Assembly: GCF_000972845.2 (NCBI RefSeq)
Contig: NC_040033.1
Coordinates: forward strand, 1,478,344-1,542,343
Reading direction: 5' to 3'
Length of the DNA stretch: 64,000 nt
From: Larimichthys crocea
Lineage: Eukaryota; Chordata; Actinopteri; Sciaenidae
The position numbers were made by a program, and so were the translations under genes. Shown here piece after piece: positions 1 through 14,109 of the stretch; positions within the stretch are counted from its first letter, which is position 1, and every line of letters begins with the position of its first letter. Below the pieces are notes generated by a model. The model was not told the DNA's origin. It made no database searches and saw nothing but the letters and a program-made list of their open reading frames with translations.

Positions 1-469
1 TCCGTCATCGTGATATTGCACATTCCCAAAATCACATGAGTGTGATCTGGCTCTGTCACCCCTGGTTTACATGGAAACAAGACAAGATGCCGCCTGGCAG
101 TGGAGTCGGTCCTGCGGGTCGTACTCTCGCTCCACACAGCAGAGAATGTGCCCAACAGCAGGTCTGACACATGTCATGCCATGAAAATGTCTGCAAGCTT
201 TTTGCTCTGTTTTGTTTTTGTTTCTCTTTAGAAATGAGCTCATTTTAATCTTGAGGACAATGAAAGAAATGGAACATTCGACATAGGAGCATATTTAATT
301 GCTTTCATTGAGTATCCATTCAAACCTGGACCTTTGATCCTGGATTTGATTTAGATAGGGCCTTTATCATTGACTTAATATCAATTTGAACTTTGTTCTG
401 ACTCCGCTCTGTTATTTCTGTATAACAGAACACTGCTATGAATATATGCCTCAGACGCAATCCTGCAAT

Positions 470-711
470 AAATCAATAAAATCCTTTTTAATCAGTATTT
501 GTTATTATTTGTATATATTTGTTAGAATTATTGATTTATATTGCGAGTCGCCGTGTAATAAGCGGGATAATGTACGGCGTGCTATATTGTTTCAGCCCTG
601 AAGTCTTGACCATCCCTGGGCCAGCAAATCAAATTTTTAAATCAATAAAATCATGCTTAGTCAATATTCGTCAAATTATTAATTTATCTTTTGAGTAGCC
701 GTGTAATAAGC
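470..711. repeat. Imperfect direct repeat, about 150 bp apart
   Basis: Positions 470-563 and 639-711 share an AT-rich lead-in (AAATCAATAAAATC) and end in the same 14-mer GCCGTGTAATAAGC, at 550-563 and 698-711. The first copy carries an internal insertion. This may be a degraded dispersed element or a short local duplication. I could not assign a family. Confidence 0.6.
590..629 (+). repeat. 40-bp exact dispersed repeat, copy 1
   Basis: Begins TTTCAGCCCTGAAGTC and ends GGCCAGCAAAT. An identical 40-mer lies at 1882-1921 in the same orientation. The flanks of the two copies do not match. Confidence 0.85.
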
Positions 712-1881
712 ATTGTTGCAAATAGAAACCTCATTCACGGTGATTTAAATCAACCAGCTGGATGTTAATTATCCCTTAAAAGTGTCATTTGAAGTGGGAT
801 CGGCAACTAAAACACCTGGTTAGGTTTATGGAAAGATTGTGGTTAGGGTTAGGGAACATTAATTGTAGTCTGTGATGGGACACAAACTATGGTTTCCTGC
901 ATGAAAGTCACACTCGCCACACACTCGATCTGCTCTTATTTTCCACTACATTGACCCCCGGGCATTAGACGTAAATTGTAAGGTGTGAAATCGCCCAACA
1001 TGAAAATTATTCTGAGGGCATACTTGGCTGATCCAAACCACGGCAATCTCTTTTTGCAATTACCCATCTCTTCATGACTCAGACATGTGATTACTGTCAC
1101 ATTTCTGATATAGCTTTTATAAAAGTAAAGTATGCTCATGTGAAACGGCACAGTGTCTTTGATTAATTCAAACCGTAATCAATCATACTAAACCTGTAAT
1201 ATCACACATGCATTTATGGAGCTGTTGCAGATCTCTGTCATCACACATTTATTTTCTTTGCTTGGCCATCTCTGATTTCTGTTTACTACCCCTCACTGGA
1301 CACTGACCATTATTCAACATTGTAATGCACAGCTTTGCAACGGCCTGCATCCCTAGTGACCTTCAGCTTTGGAGTCCAGAGCATCTCATTCCCTTTGACA
1401 CTGTTTGCCATTCAGGCTGTAATTGTCACTTGCTCAAGGCTTTTAAAAACCATCAAAAGCTTCTCAGTATTGGGTGCATGACAGTATATCTCAGCTCTCA
1501 TCAGAACATTGGGCTGCCAGAGAAACTGCCCTCCAAGAGCTAATCCAGCCCCCTGAGGTGCTGTTCCAACCAAACTAATTATTCTGTGTAACCACACCAG
1601 CTGGAATACAGCCACTGCAGCTGGAAAATACAGGTTTGGAGTGAAACATTACAATATGATCCTTATCGCTGACCTTCTTCTTCCAATTCCCACTGACGTA
1701 TGACGGACAATATTTTCTTTCCTCTTGTCATAATAACCTTTCTCAGGACTCAGGAGCTCCAGCCATGGTTTTATTTTATTATTCTTATATATCCGATTGA
1801 GTTTTTTCATGTTTGACTTGTGTGTGTGTGTTATATGCGAAATGGAGACCCACCAACAGCAGGGTGATGTCATGGAGCATC

Positions 1882-1921
1882 TTTCAGCCCTGAAGTCTTG
1901 ACCATCCCTGGGCCAGCAAAT
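1882..1921 (+). repeat. 40-bp exact dispersed repeat, copy 2
   Basis: Identical to 590-629 with no mismatch. The homology stops abruptly on both sides. Confidence 0.85.
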
Positions 1922-2102
1922 ATATCAAGAAGCTTTCCAGTTTGTGTTCTGCTCTCAGAGGAAATAGGCTCCCTGGGGCTTGGAGGCCTTCTCTTGATCC
2001 TGTGGTGATACCAAGGATTTACGGGGACTCTAGTGATTAGCCAGAGGGGAAATGGGAAAACAGGGCAATCGCTGCCAGCAGTCTCACATCAGAAGAATAT
2101 GG

Positions 2103-2113
2103 ACAAACAAACA

Positions 2114-2145
<32 letters not shown>

Positions 2146-2150
2146 TATAT
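2103..2150. repeat. (ACAA)n/(AC)n microsatellite
   Basis: A run of ACAA units passes into AC dinucleotides, interrupted once, and ends in a short AT run. Confidence 0.9.
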
Positions 2151-5100
2151 CACTGTGTGCACAAACACACAAGCCTGGGCATACGCTTGCAAACCGAAAT
2201 GCAATAATACACACTCTTATTGTAATGCAAAATACGTTTCTGCCACTGTTGATGAGAAATTCTAAAGGTTATGTAAACCGCTGTTTTGCCACTTTGTTTC
2301 TGTAAACTCAGCATATGAATATGCATCTCTATTTTTTCCAGCCTTGGAAATCAGCATATCCCCACAAATCATACCTCCTTGATATTGAACATGACTATAG
2401 GAGTCCCACAAGTGTTGGTCTAGCCTTGAAGATGAAACACTTAAGATACATGATTCCAAAACATGACCTCCCTTCACTACTTACACTTGCCCCCGATGGA
2501 AGCATATTCTGTAGTTGGAGCTTTTGACTGTAGTGTAGAGAGCTGAACATTTCTTGATCGTATCCCCTCAGTATAACACATAGGCCAGGCTCAGGAACAG
2601 AGGGAGTGCAGACTGAAGAGGCGAGACAGTCGCATCGTTTTTAAGTTTGATGCCGGCTTGCAAACAAGAAATGAAGGTTGTCTGGCTCTGAGCTAACATT
2701 AGTTTGACAAAGACGTAGAAGATAATGTCATGCTGCAATCATCTTTGGAAAATATAAAGCATTTCAATGGGTATCTTTACAATATGTGACATAGATGAGT
2801 GCTCAGACTCACGGCGGCTGCAACAACGTGATAAAATTAGTGAAATATGTATTTCATGTTCACGTGTAGTCAGGTCTGAAATTTATAGAAGTTGTTACTA
2901 AGCAATGATTTGATGGATGGTGTTTTTTTGAGTGAGAGCAGCATATGTCATGTTCATGGTGATGATTGGCCAGAATCCAGCACTCACATAACAGGCCTAA
3001 AAATATATATATATATATAAAAACAACAGTTCAAAGCTTGTCTTTTCTCTTTTTTTCAAGTTTTAAAAAAAGATGATGAGAGAATATGATCTGGCTACAG
3101 ACTTATATTTTACTAAAACCAATTACAAAGACGTCGGTGAATGTCTCGTCTCCCAGAGGACCTCCCACATCTCTGCTCCCTCGCACACTATGCTTCTGGG
3201 GTTGCAAAAAGCAATTAAAGGCGCCACCTGTTTCTGCATTCCTCCTGCCTCCACTGTTGGGTAATTGGAAACCTCTGTCTATTGGTGCTGGTGTTCGACC
3301 TCATCTGCAGCTGATATTTCACACAGCTGCCCCTTAGAGCTCTAAAACAAGACAAAATACTGAACTGTGAAACCGTGTCTCAAAGTTTCTCACATCATTT
3401 GATGGGACCGTGTACAGAGTTTGGCTCTGCAACAAGAACTTTTTCTTTAAAACCGTCTATATTATCTGTTGACATATCTGTTGGCTTGTCTCAGATCATG
3501 TATAATTACGGTTTTGCTTATGGCAGCTCTCAACCGTTGTAACATCTTAGATTTATCAGTTGTAAAAGCTTCATGAAATCTTTTATATGCGCTATTCTAA
3601 CCACTCTAAAGTGTTTTCTCACCAACAGGAGTCACCCATAATGCCTCTAAAAAGGTTTCCTCTTTAGACCTATTCACTGAGCTGCTGAGAGCAACGTTTG
3701 TAAGGAATGGAGAGTACTCTAAAGCTTAGAGAAATGACAAGAAAGACCTTATTGCTGGTGCTAATGTTTTCTAATGGCTGTGCTTACTACTCCTATCCTG
3801 ATAGGCAAACAATCGGTGTCTGTGAATGTATTATTAAATGAACAAAGCATAATAAATAAAGGGTTTTTATTGTGGAAGCATTATTTGAGCCCAATTAATG
3901 GACAGTCACCGTCGAGTGACATCCACGTGAGCCATGTTGGTCACTCGAGGTACAGAAACGAGTAATAAGATTTGGCAACAAGCCCAAGTACATAACCAAC
4001 CACCTACAGTACGATGCTGAAACATCATAATATCCAGCAAAAGTGGCAAAAAGAAAATGCAAATTAATGCATTTCCATCCACTGCTGTGAATATTAGGTG
4101 TTGGGCTCATCGAGATAAACAGCTGGTGGCTCTAATTTTCCAGCCGAGTGCCATTAAAACATTGCAGAAGAAAAGGGCACAACCTGATGACGTATAACGT
4201 GTCAGTCAAAACTCCAACTAACAAAATCAGCGTGGAAAACGTAACATTTATGTATTTGTTTGCAAAACTACTTGTTGGTCCATCCACGTCCATATACATG
4301 AGTGGATTTTTTTAAGTTACATGCATAAAAATTGTTCAATATTTCAACTTGAGCGTTCTAAAATGTCACTTTAAACATTTGCAGACAGCTCAGATACCTG
4401 CAGGTAAACTGTGTTCTTGGTGGGCTGGCAAAGAAATGGTGGAAAAATTCAACAACTGCTGAACTTGTCTTAGATCTTAATGATATACAGGTCAACAAAT
4501 CTTTTTATAGTGATTCAGGAATCCATATTACCAAAATGTCACCCCTGAAGAGTTCACCTTGCCATTAACCTTTTTTTTATTTTTTTAATGGACACACTTT
4601 AGGCCTCATTAACATTTCCAGCCTCCACAAAAAAAAGAGCAATTTTTTCCACTTTCACACTCACATACATTGGATTTAAAGAAGTACAATACCCGATCAG
4701 CCATGAAATTGAGCACTTACTAGGTCTCAGTGGTGACAGAGCAAAATCAAGGTAGAATTTATCTGGCTGTTAGTGCATCCGGAGAATCGTATTGTCTGGA
4801 CTTTGGATTGGAATGAAATATTCATTGCCCAAACATATTGGTTTTCTGTGCGGAGGCTGCTTGGAGAGACATCGTCAAAGTAGGATCTTTTGTGTTAGCG
4901 CCGCTGTTATGTATCTGTGAAAACACAATCGGCTGCATGTCCTCAGCAAACAGAAACGCTCTTTAGTACTTTCGCTTCTTTTGGATGTGGTTTAATAATT
5001 GCTTTATTTCAAAGGAAAGGAATAATCGATGAACCATGATGCAGTTGTTGCATACTGTTTTATAAATGTGTTGTTATTCTGTCACACTAGACTGGGTAAA

Positions 5101-8100
5101 ATCATTCCTTGCAGGGCAATTATTAGCTCCAACACTGTCTGAAATCCATGCTTCCTATTCTAATCAATTTTGACCTATATCAAATTGACCCTTTTCTTGC
5201 ACTTTCAACTGAAAATTACTCTCTCAATGGGGAGTTAACTCAGGCTTTTGCACCATTTTGTTTCTCTTTTAACTATGCTCAGCAGGCCTCCAATATAAAT
5301 CTAATAGAGAGCTGGAACTGTTGTCTTATAAGAGTATGTCAGCTGGGTGGTTTTCAGTCATAATATGCAGTACTGCTTGTTTCCCAGAAGCTCGCTGCTA
5401 CACTGCTACCTGCTCTCAGGGTTCATGAAATCCCTTAGTTTTGCAAACCATACAGAAAATTCACACTAAACTACCAGGTCCCTCGGCATCCCCTTCAGTA
5501 ATGCTTACACTATCTCTGCACAGGATAGAATAAAGTGGGAGCAGGAGGCAGAGGTATGAAAAAAGTATAATGATGAAAGCCATCACTTTGGGAACATAAA
5601 GCCTAATATCTTGTGATACCATTAATAGCATATATTTTACCCCAATGGTTTCCACGTGAATGCATCTTATTTCTGCTTCATATATTTCATTTTCTTTTCC
5701 GCATGCTTTCAATACACGACAGGCATCAGCACAGAGTATTGTGTTGTAAGCGCTGATCATTGAAAATTTCCCTACACATCAATCTGCAGATTGAGAAAGA
5801 CTGCAGGGCTGCCCCTTCTTGCTTGGTCCTCTGGGGCTTCGGAGAGAGCGTAGTGAGTGCTGTCTGCTCCATCAGCTACTAAAACTGTGGTGCTGCCTAA
5901 TGTGTTGATGTTCAATCATGCTTTGATTGGTAGAAAAATGCCTGCTTGTTCTAATGATATTATTGCAAGCATCTGAAATGAGAATGTGACCCTCGGGGTA
6001 GAGTTCGAAGCATACGACGAATCCTTCCTGTTTTTCGTGCTCACAAATAAAAGAATGGTGCAACTGTTAACCCATGACGTTAGTGCCTTTCTAAAAAAAA
6101 AACAATCTAGGTCATTGCCAAACAAGACTAACGCACCCAATGCCATTTGCCCCCTCGCATTGATAAGTGTACAATACAACCCCAACCTCTAATATTACTG
6201 GCGACTTGCGAATAATGTGGACACAACCCCATTGGTTGGACAAAATATAAGGGGGTGAAGCTAAATTATACCTTGCCTTGCACCAGTGTGCCGGAACCAT
6301 AGTAACACAATTCAAGGCCTTTTGTTGAGTTCAGCAGTCATACTGTGGTGGTGTGCTTTGTCTTTTGGCACAGGAGCTGAGATGCAGTGACACCAATGGG
6401 TCTTCTGTACAAGAGACCCTCAGAGAGATGTTTTAACAGGCTGAAGTGTCACAAGCATCATCTGGTGACCGTTCCCCCTGATAACAGTCATTTGCCCCGA
6501 TTCTAGCATAAGGAAGATACACTCCACGAGGGTGTTGACAGTTGTATTCACTAGGTCTCACTGGGTATTTCAAACACTCTCTTATAGTGTCTGGTTTGAA
6601 CATCCTATAATGTGATTTGCACCAATGAAATGGCTGACAGAAAAGGCAAGGTATGACAACTATAAGTGCACCTCCTTTACTTTAGATACGAGCCAACCAG
6701 ACCCAATACTATATGTTCAAACACTTGCACTCAAAGATAATTCAATGGGTCTTAAGAAGTAGAGAAAAGTTCAGCTTTTTCAAATTCTCTCTGAAGTGTG
6801 GGAGCAAGAACCCGGAGACAGGAAAACCATTGTGATTTCTTTGGGAAATGGAAGCACGGCTGTTAGGTTGTTTCTTTGGGTGTGCAGTATCAGTGTCACG
6901 ACCATCGGGCTGCATTCCCTAAGAGCAAAGAGCCCTTTTAGAGGCAAAGCCTGTGTTCGAGTATACATTAATTATGTGTTAAAAGTTTAGTTCTAAGAAA
7001 CCATGCGGATTCCTCAGCTCCACTAACCTGATGCCCCACCAGGGGGTAAACTTAATTGGACAGTTGTGGTTGGTGCACAACCCCTTTTTTCTATATGTGC
7101 AGTCCTTTTTTCCCCCCATCGACTCACTGCATTATTCAAATTCAAAGTGTGGATCAGTGACGATGAGCTTTACTTCATCACACATAATCATTGTTATGAT
7201 GACGCTGCATTTTCTTACCAATCTGTTTCCACTGCGGTCAACCGGCGTTCACATCACAGTTGCTATACATAGATCCCCTGCTGCCGGCGGTGCTGTGATC
7301 CGGCTAACGACTGAGGTGAGGTTGCACTCTTTGACCGTGATGTTACTCGCATGCCGGACCGTAGAACGAGCATGACACACGGCATCTCAGTCGATCTGTG
7401 GGGTTTAGATCCAGGCTTGTGTGGTCATGACTCCCAACACTGCACCACCATCACTATGGCAACCCCCTTCGAAAGACTGCCGGCATCACTTCCACTCATT
7501 AGCACATTGTAAAGGTGGTATGTTGTTTCCCAGCCACAGCTGTTTTCACCACCTTTCATTAAGCATTGTCTCTTTGAATTAAAATTGTGTAAGTGCATAA
7601 GAGTTGTGTGTTTGTGTCTGACGGTTGTATACCGCAGACTGAAATAAGCATTACATGGTGAGAACTGTAGGCTACTCAAAGTTCAGCAACTGCACCGTCA
7701 TGCCATTGTTCAATCATTCTCTGACTTGACAAAGAATGTGAGCTTGCGAAGGTCTCTGCATCATTACATCTGCAGATACACATTACACTCGTTTAAAGTC
7801 GTACACCTGAACATTTTTGATATTCTGTTATGAAACAGGAGATTGGTGGAGAAGGCGCAGTATATTTTAAATTGCCGTCATTTTTCCTTTTTTAAAACCA
7901 ACCTCTGAAAAAGTGACATTCATCCGACTTCCTGAGCAAAACTCTCTTGCAATGTAGAAGTTTGTACTTTTCCCAGGACATTTTCTGTCTTCTTGGAAAC
8001 ACAACTGTGCTTTTGCTGTAAATTAATGGGCAAAACTGAAATGATGTGAAATAAGCTTGGATAAACTCTGCGGCATCGTATTGCAGATTCATCTTCTCCT

Positions 8101-9856
8101 TTGATATGGGAGCATTTGTTGAACGGTGATTTGGAGGTTCTGTTGTTTTCTGGAATACATCACTGCATGTACTCCACTCAGGGCTAATGAAGGCTCATTG
8201 TACTCTGTTCTGTTTCTTTCAGTTATTTTAACATATTTCTCAATCTGCACTGGATATTTATACTCCCAAATACAGTTAATGCAGAAATGAGTCAGTGTGC
8301 ATGGTGCCGTACCTCTGTGTATTGTAAGTCTTCCCATTGTGTGTGTGTATGCGTGTCTGTGTTTGTACCGTTCCCCACACTGCATCTATCTAATTATGCG
8401 CAGAGGAAAGAGACTATGAGACAATTCAATCTTTTGTAGTAATTGATCCTTCCACCTGAGGGCAGTACTTTCTAATCTAATATCAGATAAATCTGTTTCA
8501 CATCTTCAATTAAACTGCAATATTGAATTGGCTTTCAGATTGAGCTCACTTGTTTTAGTTAGTTCACCTCCTACTGCTTGTAAAATGAAAAAAAAAAAAA
8601 ATCCAAAGCAATGGCCTGTAGTTCCTTTTTTCCCCTGCAGGATGAAACAATGTGTACTCTGTCCTTGGATAGGTTTCTAGGAATATTTGTATGCTTATAT
8701 AATCGTATTCAGTAACAGAAATGATTGTGCAGCATTCATTGAAATTGTGCAGTTAGTAATCAGGGACGAGTTCCCTGAATACAGAGTTATCGTGACTGTT
8801 GAATGAACTTTCTTCTTTTTTCTGTGTCTCCATTATTGTGTGCCCTTGTCAAGGTTGGATACTGTGTTGTCTCTTCTCCAGTTGACCTTATTCAGAGTCA
8901 ATTTCTACAACTCCCTCCTAAATCCGAAATCTTTATTAAAATGCTTTGAGAGAAGTTGCTTCCACTATTATTATTTGTTTTTTTACAGACTGCAGGCAGT
9001 TTGTTTTTGTCTCCCACCAGGCTATGATGAATGCAGCAGTGCTCTGCCGCTGCATTGCTGCTCCTTTTTTTTAATATTATTATTCTCTTCAGAAACAATT
9101 ACATTCTGCTTTACACAATTCAATTATTTTTACTATTCGGAAACACGTGCCTGAGGCCTCGCTTGTCTCATCCTCTTCATCCGGAGACAATCTTTTAGCC
9201 AGTGACATACATAGCCACCTATCACCATGATAAGAAAACAGTTTCTTTCTTCATAAATGGAAAACAATAATTTGAATAGCTTATGTTGGAGTGACAATTT
9301 AATTTAGTCTGTGGTGTGGAATTTATACCCAACAATAATGTACTGTACAGCCTCTTGTTTTTTTGATTTAGTGGCTTGGAAACAAAGAGAGAAAAGAATT
9401 GATGCAATTATTAAAATTAATCTAGCGCTGTCATCCTCGGTGGACAGATCAGAAATCCCTCTTTAAAGTATTGCTGTGTGCACTTTTAAACAGTACAAAA
9501 CCTTCTAGCCAAATTCAATGTTATGACTAATAAATGAGAGGTCCCAAACTCGCATCTGTCAGATTTTCAGGTAACAAAATTTACTAAACCCCAAATGATG
9601 GTTCCTAAATGTACCTGAATATCTTGCATAAGCCAGGACATCTGTAGTCCCAAAACAATCAGCGCGTTGGCTCTTTTTTTTTTTTACCTGAATTTGTCAA
9701 AACTGGTGTTTATTGTTTGTGCTACCCTCAGCATAATCAGTGTCAGCACTACGTCTGGCCATAACCGTTAAATCAAAAGTTTGCAATGATGAATGGGTGT
9801 TTGAGTCGAGATCTCAACCTGACTGGATTAAGGGAGACTGTGTTGAATCTAAATTG
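2151..9856. other. Non-coding stretch, nothing recognised
   Basis: About 7.7 kb with no supportable exon and no recognisable mobile element. A (TA)n run lies at 3003-3019 and short A/T homopolymers are scattered. Open frames are short, lack splice or family features, and often have equal partners on the other strand. Confidence 0.5.
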
Positions 9857-10085
9857 GGCCGACACGATTAGTCAATTAATTAAATAGTTGTGAGACAGGA
9901 AATTAATTGGCAATGATTTAGATGATTAATTAAAGGGTTTTTAAGCAAAAAATACAGTTCAGCAGTTCAGAGTTGAATCTTCTCGAATGTGAAGATTTGC
10001 TGCTCTTCATCATCGTTTGTGACTGTAATGGAATATTTCTGGTATTTAAGAGAAAGTTTGTTAGACAAAACGAGACATTTTATTT
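9857..10085. mobile_element. Degraded hAT-type MITE (CGATTAATC-rich family)
   Basis: Starts GGCCGACACGATTAGTCAAT and continues through a TTAATTGGCAA-like segment, a GTGAAGATTTGCTGCTCTTC segment and an AAAACGAGACATTTTA end. These resemble the inner blocks of a very common percomorph miniature hAT, whose termini read GGGCTGCAAC and whose body is full of ATTAATCGATT. One terminus is missing, so this is a fragment. Family assignment is from memory of the consensus. Confidence 0.6.
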
Positions 10086-10514
10086 TTTTATTTCTTCTTT
10101 TTACATCATTAACATCAAATTTATGGTAATTTGGAAAATAATCAGTAGCTGCAGACCTGATCCAAAACTCTAATGCCAAGTGCACATCATATGGTGTACA
10201 TTTGCCTTTTGACAGTACTGTGCCGTGCTGTATTGGTGTCACTAATAAAAGCAGCACACGCAGTCTAAAATATTGGGCTATGGATATGATGATACCCACA
10301 GGTTTACAAAGAGCTGCTCTGAACCTCAGAGGCCGTAACCATCTTCTTAAGACGTAAAAGCTGAGGTGGGCCGGATAAATCCACCTGTGACGGCACCTAC
10401 CTGTCGATCAGTGCCAACACTAATAATCCTGCATAACTTTAAGTCTTGATATAATTTGAATGGTTGAGTTATATAGGATTTCATATTCAGTACAGTTGTC
10501 ATGAACAGGGAAAT

Positions 10515-10675
10515 TAGCTACAGAGACCAAAACTGTTTTTTGTACCAGGCTGTAAACATGTTTATTTCTTATTTTAACATGGGGACTTATGGAGACTGAC
10601 TCACTTCTGGAGCCAGCCTCAAGTGGACATATGAAGAACTACCGGTTTGACACTCCTACATTGACTTTACGTTTT
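10515..10675. mobile_element. Teleost interspersed repeat fragment
   Basis: Contains TTTTGTACCAGGCTGTAAAC, then CTTATGGAGACTGACTCACT and GGAGCCAGCCTCAAGTGG in order. I know this arrangement as a dispersed repeat in many percomorph genomes. Its class, MITE or SINE-like, is uncertain. Confidence 0.6.
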
Positions 10676-13625
10676 CATTCTTCTAGGGGTCATCGTAATT
10701 CGATGGATAGTGGGAGGTAAACCCAACTAAACACATCCACAGAGTTTATTCACCTGTGTATCAACTGTATAAACTACAGTTTACCCACCTCAGTATTTAC
10801 CACTACAGCTCTGATTGTACCTGATAATAACTATAACAATAAATGTAAAGCAGCATGATACCTAGATATGTTCTCTTTTCTAAGTTGGTTATTGTAACAT
10901 GAAAATCCAACAACCTTGTTAGTAAGAAAACAACTCGTCTGCTTCCTGAGTGTGGATTTACTATGTTCAAACACAGAGCTGCCTCATCCCTACTCATTTT
11001 CCACCACATACTACACACCAGCATGACTCAGAGTGATGTCCAAAGCTGTCACTAACCAAAACAATCCATCAAAAACCCAATAACCCTCGAGCCTGACCCT
11101 TATTTGTTCTGTTATCCTTCTCATGAAAGTATATATCAAAGAAGATTCTGCAAAATCTGAAACATGCTGTCTGCATTCATCTTTATGTTTCCTGTCGGCC
11201 GTGTTATTTATTTATTAGATTTTTTTTTTTGTCTGCGCGTGTCATTGATCTAGTTTCTTCTAAGAACATCAACGCAGCGAAGGCAATATGACTTTGTTTG
11301 ATCATCGGCTAACAGGATTAGTGTTTTAATAGAACAAACCTTTTAATAAGTTTGAAGATAACAGCGGCAGATTAAAAACCAGATATTCAGATATTATGAA
11401 TCGACTGTAATTCCCATATTGGGTTGCAACTGAGTGGATGGGATTGTTATCGGGGAAGCTTAATATTCTGTGACCACATCTTAAAGACGTTTTAAAACGC
11501 CACATTTCACTCATCTCACGTCCAAGGCGACAGCGTGTTCTTTTGTGATCTTGTAGTATTGGATACAAAATAAAAAATGTCATATCATGGCACGACACTG
11601 TAAAACACCCTCACATAATAAATAAATGAACTGTGTGACATTTAATGCATGCTTGTGTCAGATTTAATTTGGGGTGAAATGTGCAGGAGGGTTGTCAACC
11701 CAAATATATATATAAAAAAAAACAGACTGCCTTGCTGTACTTTTTCAAAGGCAAACAAAATAGGCAGACATGTCCAGATGCTATGCAGTCCCACAGTGCC
11801 CAGCAAGGTGTGCAGCATCAGCTGTCGCTGTAGCTGAATCTACTACTGTCCTAGAATAACCACATATTTAATGCATTGTCAGGAAGGACCGACTCTTAAT
11901 TCATTTCCACCACACGCATGCCCAAAGAAAGAAAAAGTCTTTGCAAATGCATCTTCAACTTTCACCTGCACCTACCTTAAAGTCAAAGGGTAATCTGTCT
12001 CGTTAATAAAGCGTTCAATGACGGCGCTGATCCCTGATTTTTATGGCACCTGTATAATGTTGGACTGGGCTTCTGCAGCAGTAGTGGGACTCAACCTGTT
12101 AGAAATATGACCTGGCCCTTCCAGATGTTGGCTGTATATGTGCAGATCTTTTGATTGGAACTAACATGACCCAAGAATACTAAAACAAGACAGATACTGC
12201 ATGTCAGTCTGCAGCATTTGAGCGTATCATAAATCACGTCAGATAACTTGTTACTATTTTGGCATGAAAACAAGACTAGCCTACCTGAATCGAGGAGCGT
12301 AACCCAGCGTTGAGCTGAAACATGTGTGACTGATGCATGATATGGAACGCAGAATTATTTCTGCTTTCAAAATGCCAGAGGCTGCATGTGATTTGGAAAA
12401 GACTGATATTTTTTTTTTGCTCATCTCACCAATTCCGCCCACACAAAGAGGCAGCTACAGTCTTTATTTTCCTCAGTAACACACAGCGTACTGCTGAATG
12501 TCATGTCATGTGATTTCTACTCCACCTTTCCATTTTCAGTTCACTGCATCTTATGTTTACTCATGTAAATATTTCATGTTTGGCTCCATTAAAGCCAAAG
12601 TTAATTTTACTGTTACAGAAACTTTCCCCAGAGAATTAAACATCCGTTACTTTAAACGTACTTTTAAAACATTTTTGAGTGTCTTGTCTGATATTATGTT
12701 TTTGTTTGATATTTTTGTATGAGTTTCCCGTTTCAAAGCTGCCAACAGATCAAATCACCCTCTGGCATATCAAAGAAGCCCACTCAATTTAAATTCACAG
12801 GATTTGTGCAGTTGAGAAATTAAAAAAAAAATGGTACTTTGCCGGGCTCTAAAATTGGACTCTTGATGCTCCTGGATCAATTCCAAACCTGTCAAAAGGC
12901 TACATTCCAGATGGATTTCTATATATTTATCAAATTATACACATTTATTCATTTGACAGATTACATCTGCATACTTTGAACGTGTTTATAATTCTGTCTC
13001 CTTTATCTACCAGTTCATTTGCAGACTGTATCACTTTCTGATGTTCTGCACACGATACAGTTACAAGTGAAGAAGCCAACCTTAATGAAATGCTGCAGTT
13101 TGTCGATCTGAGCTTTTAAACAGACTCTGTGATGAGCAACCCAATTTCCATTCAGTGTCCTTGCTCTCATAAAATCCTAATTGAAAATTGTCATCTTTAA
13201 TTGATACCACAATTAAGGCCTGGCAAAGAGAAGAGAAAAGCGAATGAGCTGATAGGAATAATAATCTTAAAGACAATACCATTACTTCTATTGTCAGCAT
13301 AATAATACTTTGAGGAATGCTGATTATGATTTAGTGAATGAGCAAAGTCCTATTACTGCAGATGCTTGTTAAAGATATTTGGAGGACGTCCATGCCATAC
13401 ACAGTTGTAACATTTAGTTAAAAGCTCAGTCGATAAGCAATTTGGGCTCGGCCTCCAGTTTTTGACATCAACTAATGAAGCCAATGAGTGCAAAGACAAG
13501 ACAGAGCTCGATTGGAGCAGTTACACAGCGCCGCTGTTATGTGTGATTAAGAAGACGCTCCGACTCAATTACAAACATCCTGTAGTACTTTTCTGAGAGA
13601 GAGAGAGTTTAAACTGTTTAACTAC
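10676..13625. other. Non-coding stretch, nothing recognised
   Basis: No exon, RNA gene or repeat family was recognised. AT-rich throughout, with short homopolymer tracts. Confidence 0.5.
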
Positions 13626-13850
13626 TCAACTCAAACTTTATTTATAGGATAATACAGAGGATAATACATATAATGCCATAAATGCTAAGATATTTAAAAA
13701 CTGTGTTTTTAGGTTTAAATGATCCGGCAGGTCGGATGTGCCAGGGCAAGTTATTCGCCACAAAGGCTCGGTCACCTTTGGTTTTTAGTTTTATTTTAGG
13801 GGCGAGCAGTAGCAGCTGACTCGAGGATCTCAGTGTTCTGGAGGTAAATA
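13626..13850. mobile_element. Interspersed retroelement-like fragment
   Basis: Opens with CTCAACTCAAACTTTATTTA and later has AGGCTCGGTCACCTTTGGTT, then GCAGCTGACTCGAGGATCTC. These blocks occur in this order in a widespread teleost repeat, probably the antisense 3' region of a LINE-type element. The middle is shortened here. Family name not assigned. Confidence 0.5.
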
Positions 13851-14109
13851 GTTTAATTCTGGCAAAGCGCCATTAAATTAGGCATGTCTTCCCCAATTCA
13901 CAATCCATTCTTTCTTATGTTGTATCAACTAGTTAGTGTAAATGATGAAACGTATTGTGCCGTTTATTATTAGGGAGAGTTTACACCAATAACTCTGTAC
14001 GTCACCAAGAGTTGAGGCGGAGTAGCTCGAGGGCTCGACCAGTCACAGGTAGATTATTTTGAAGCTGCTATCTTAAGGCAGTAAAGTCATATAAAGTCTT
14101 ACGCTTCAC

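Larger units (their letters stand above)
1..2102. other. Non-coding stretch with small local repeats
   Basis: No exon-like open frame was found; the frames present are under 75 codons and overlap on both strands. The stretch is AT-rich and holds an imperfect direct repeat (470-711) and a 40-bp exact dispersed repeat (590-629 and 1882-1921), listed separately. Nothing else was recognised. Confidence 0.6.

Noticed and set aside
2103..2150. CRISPR array or other spaced repeat array
   Set aside because: Tandem simple sequence only. No regularly spaced repeats with unique spacers occur anywhere in the window, and the DNA is vertebrate.
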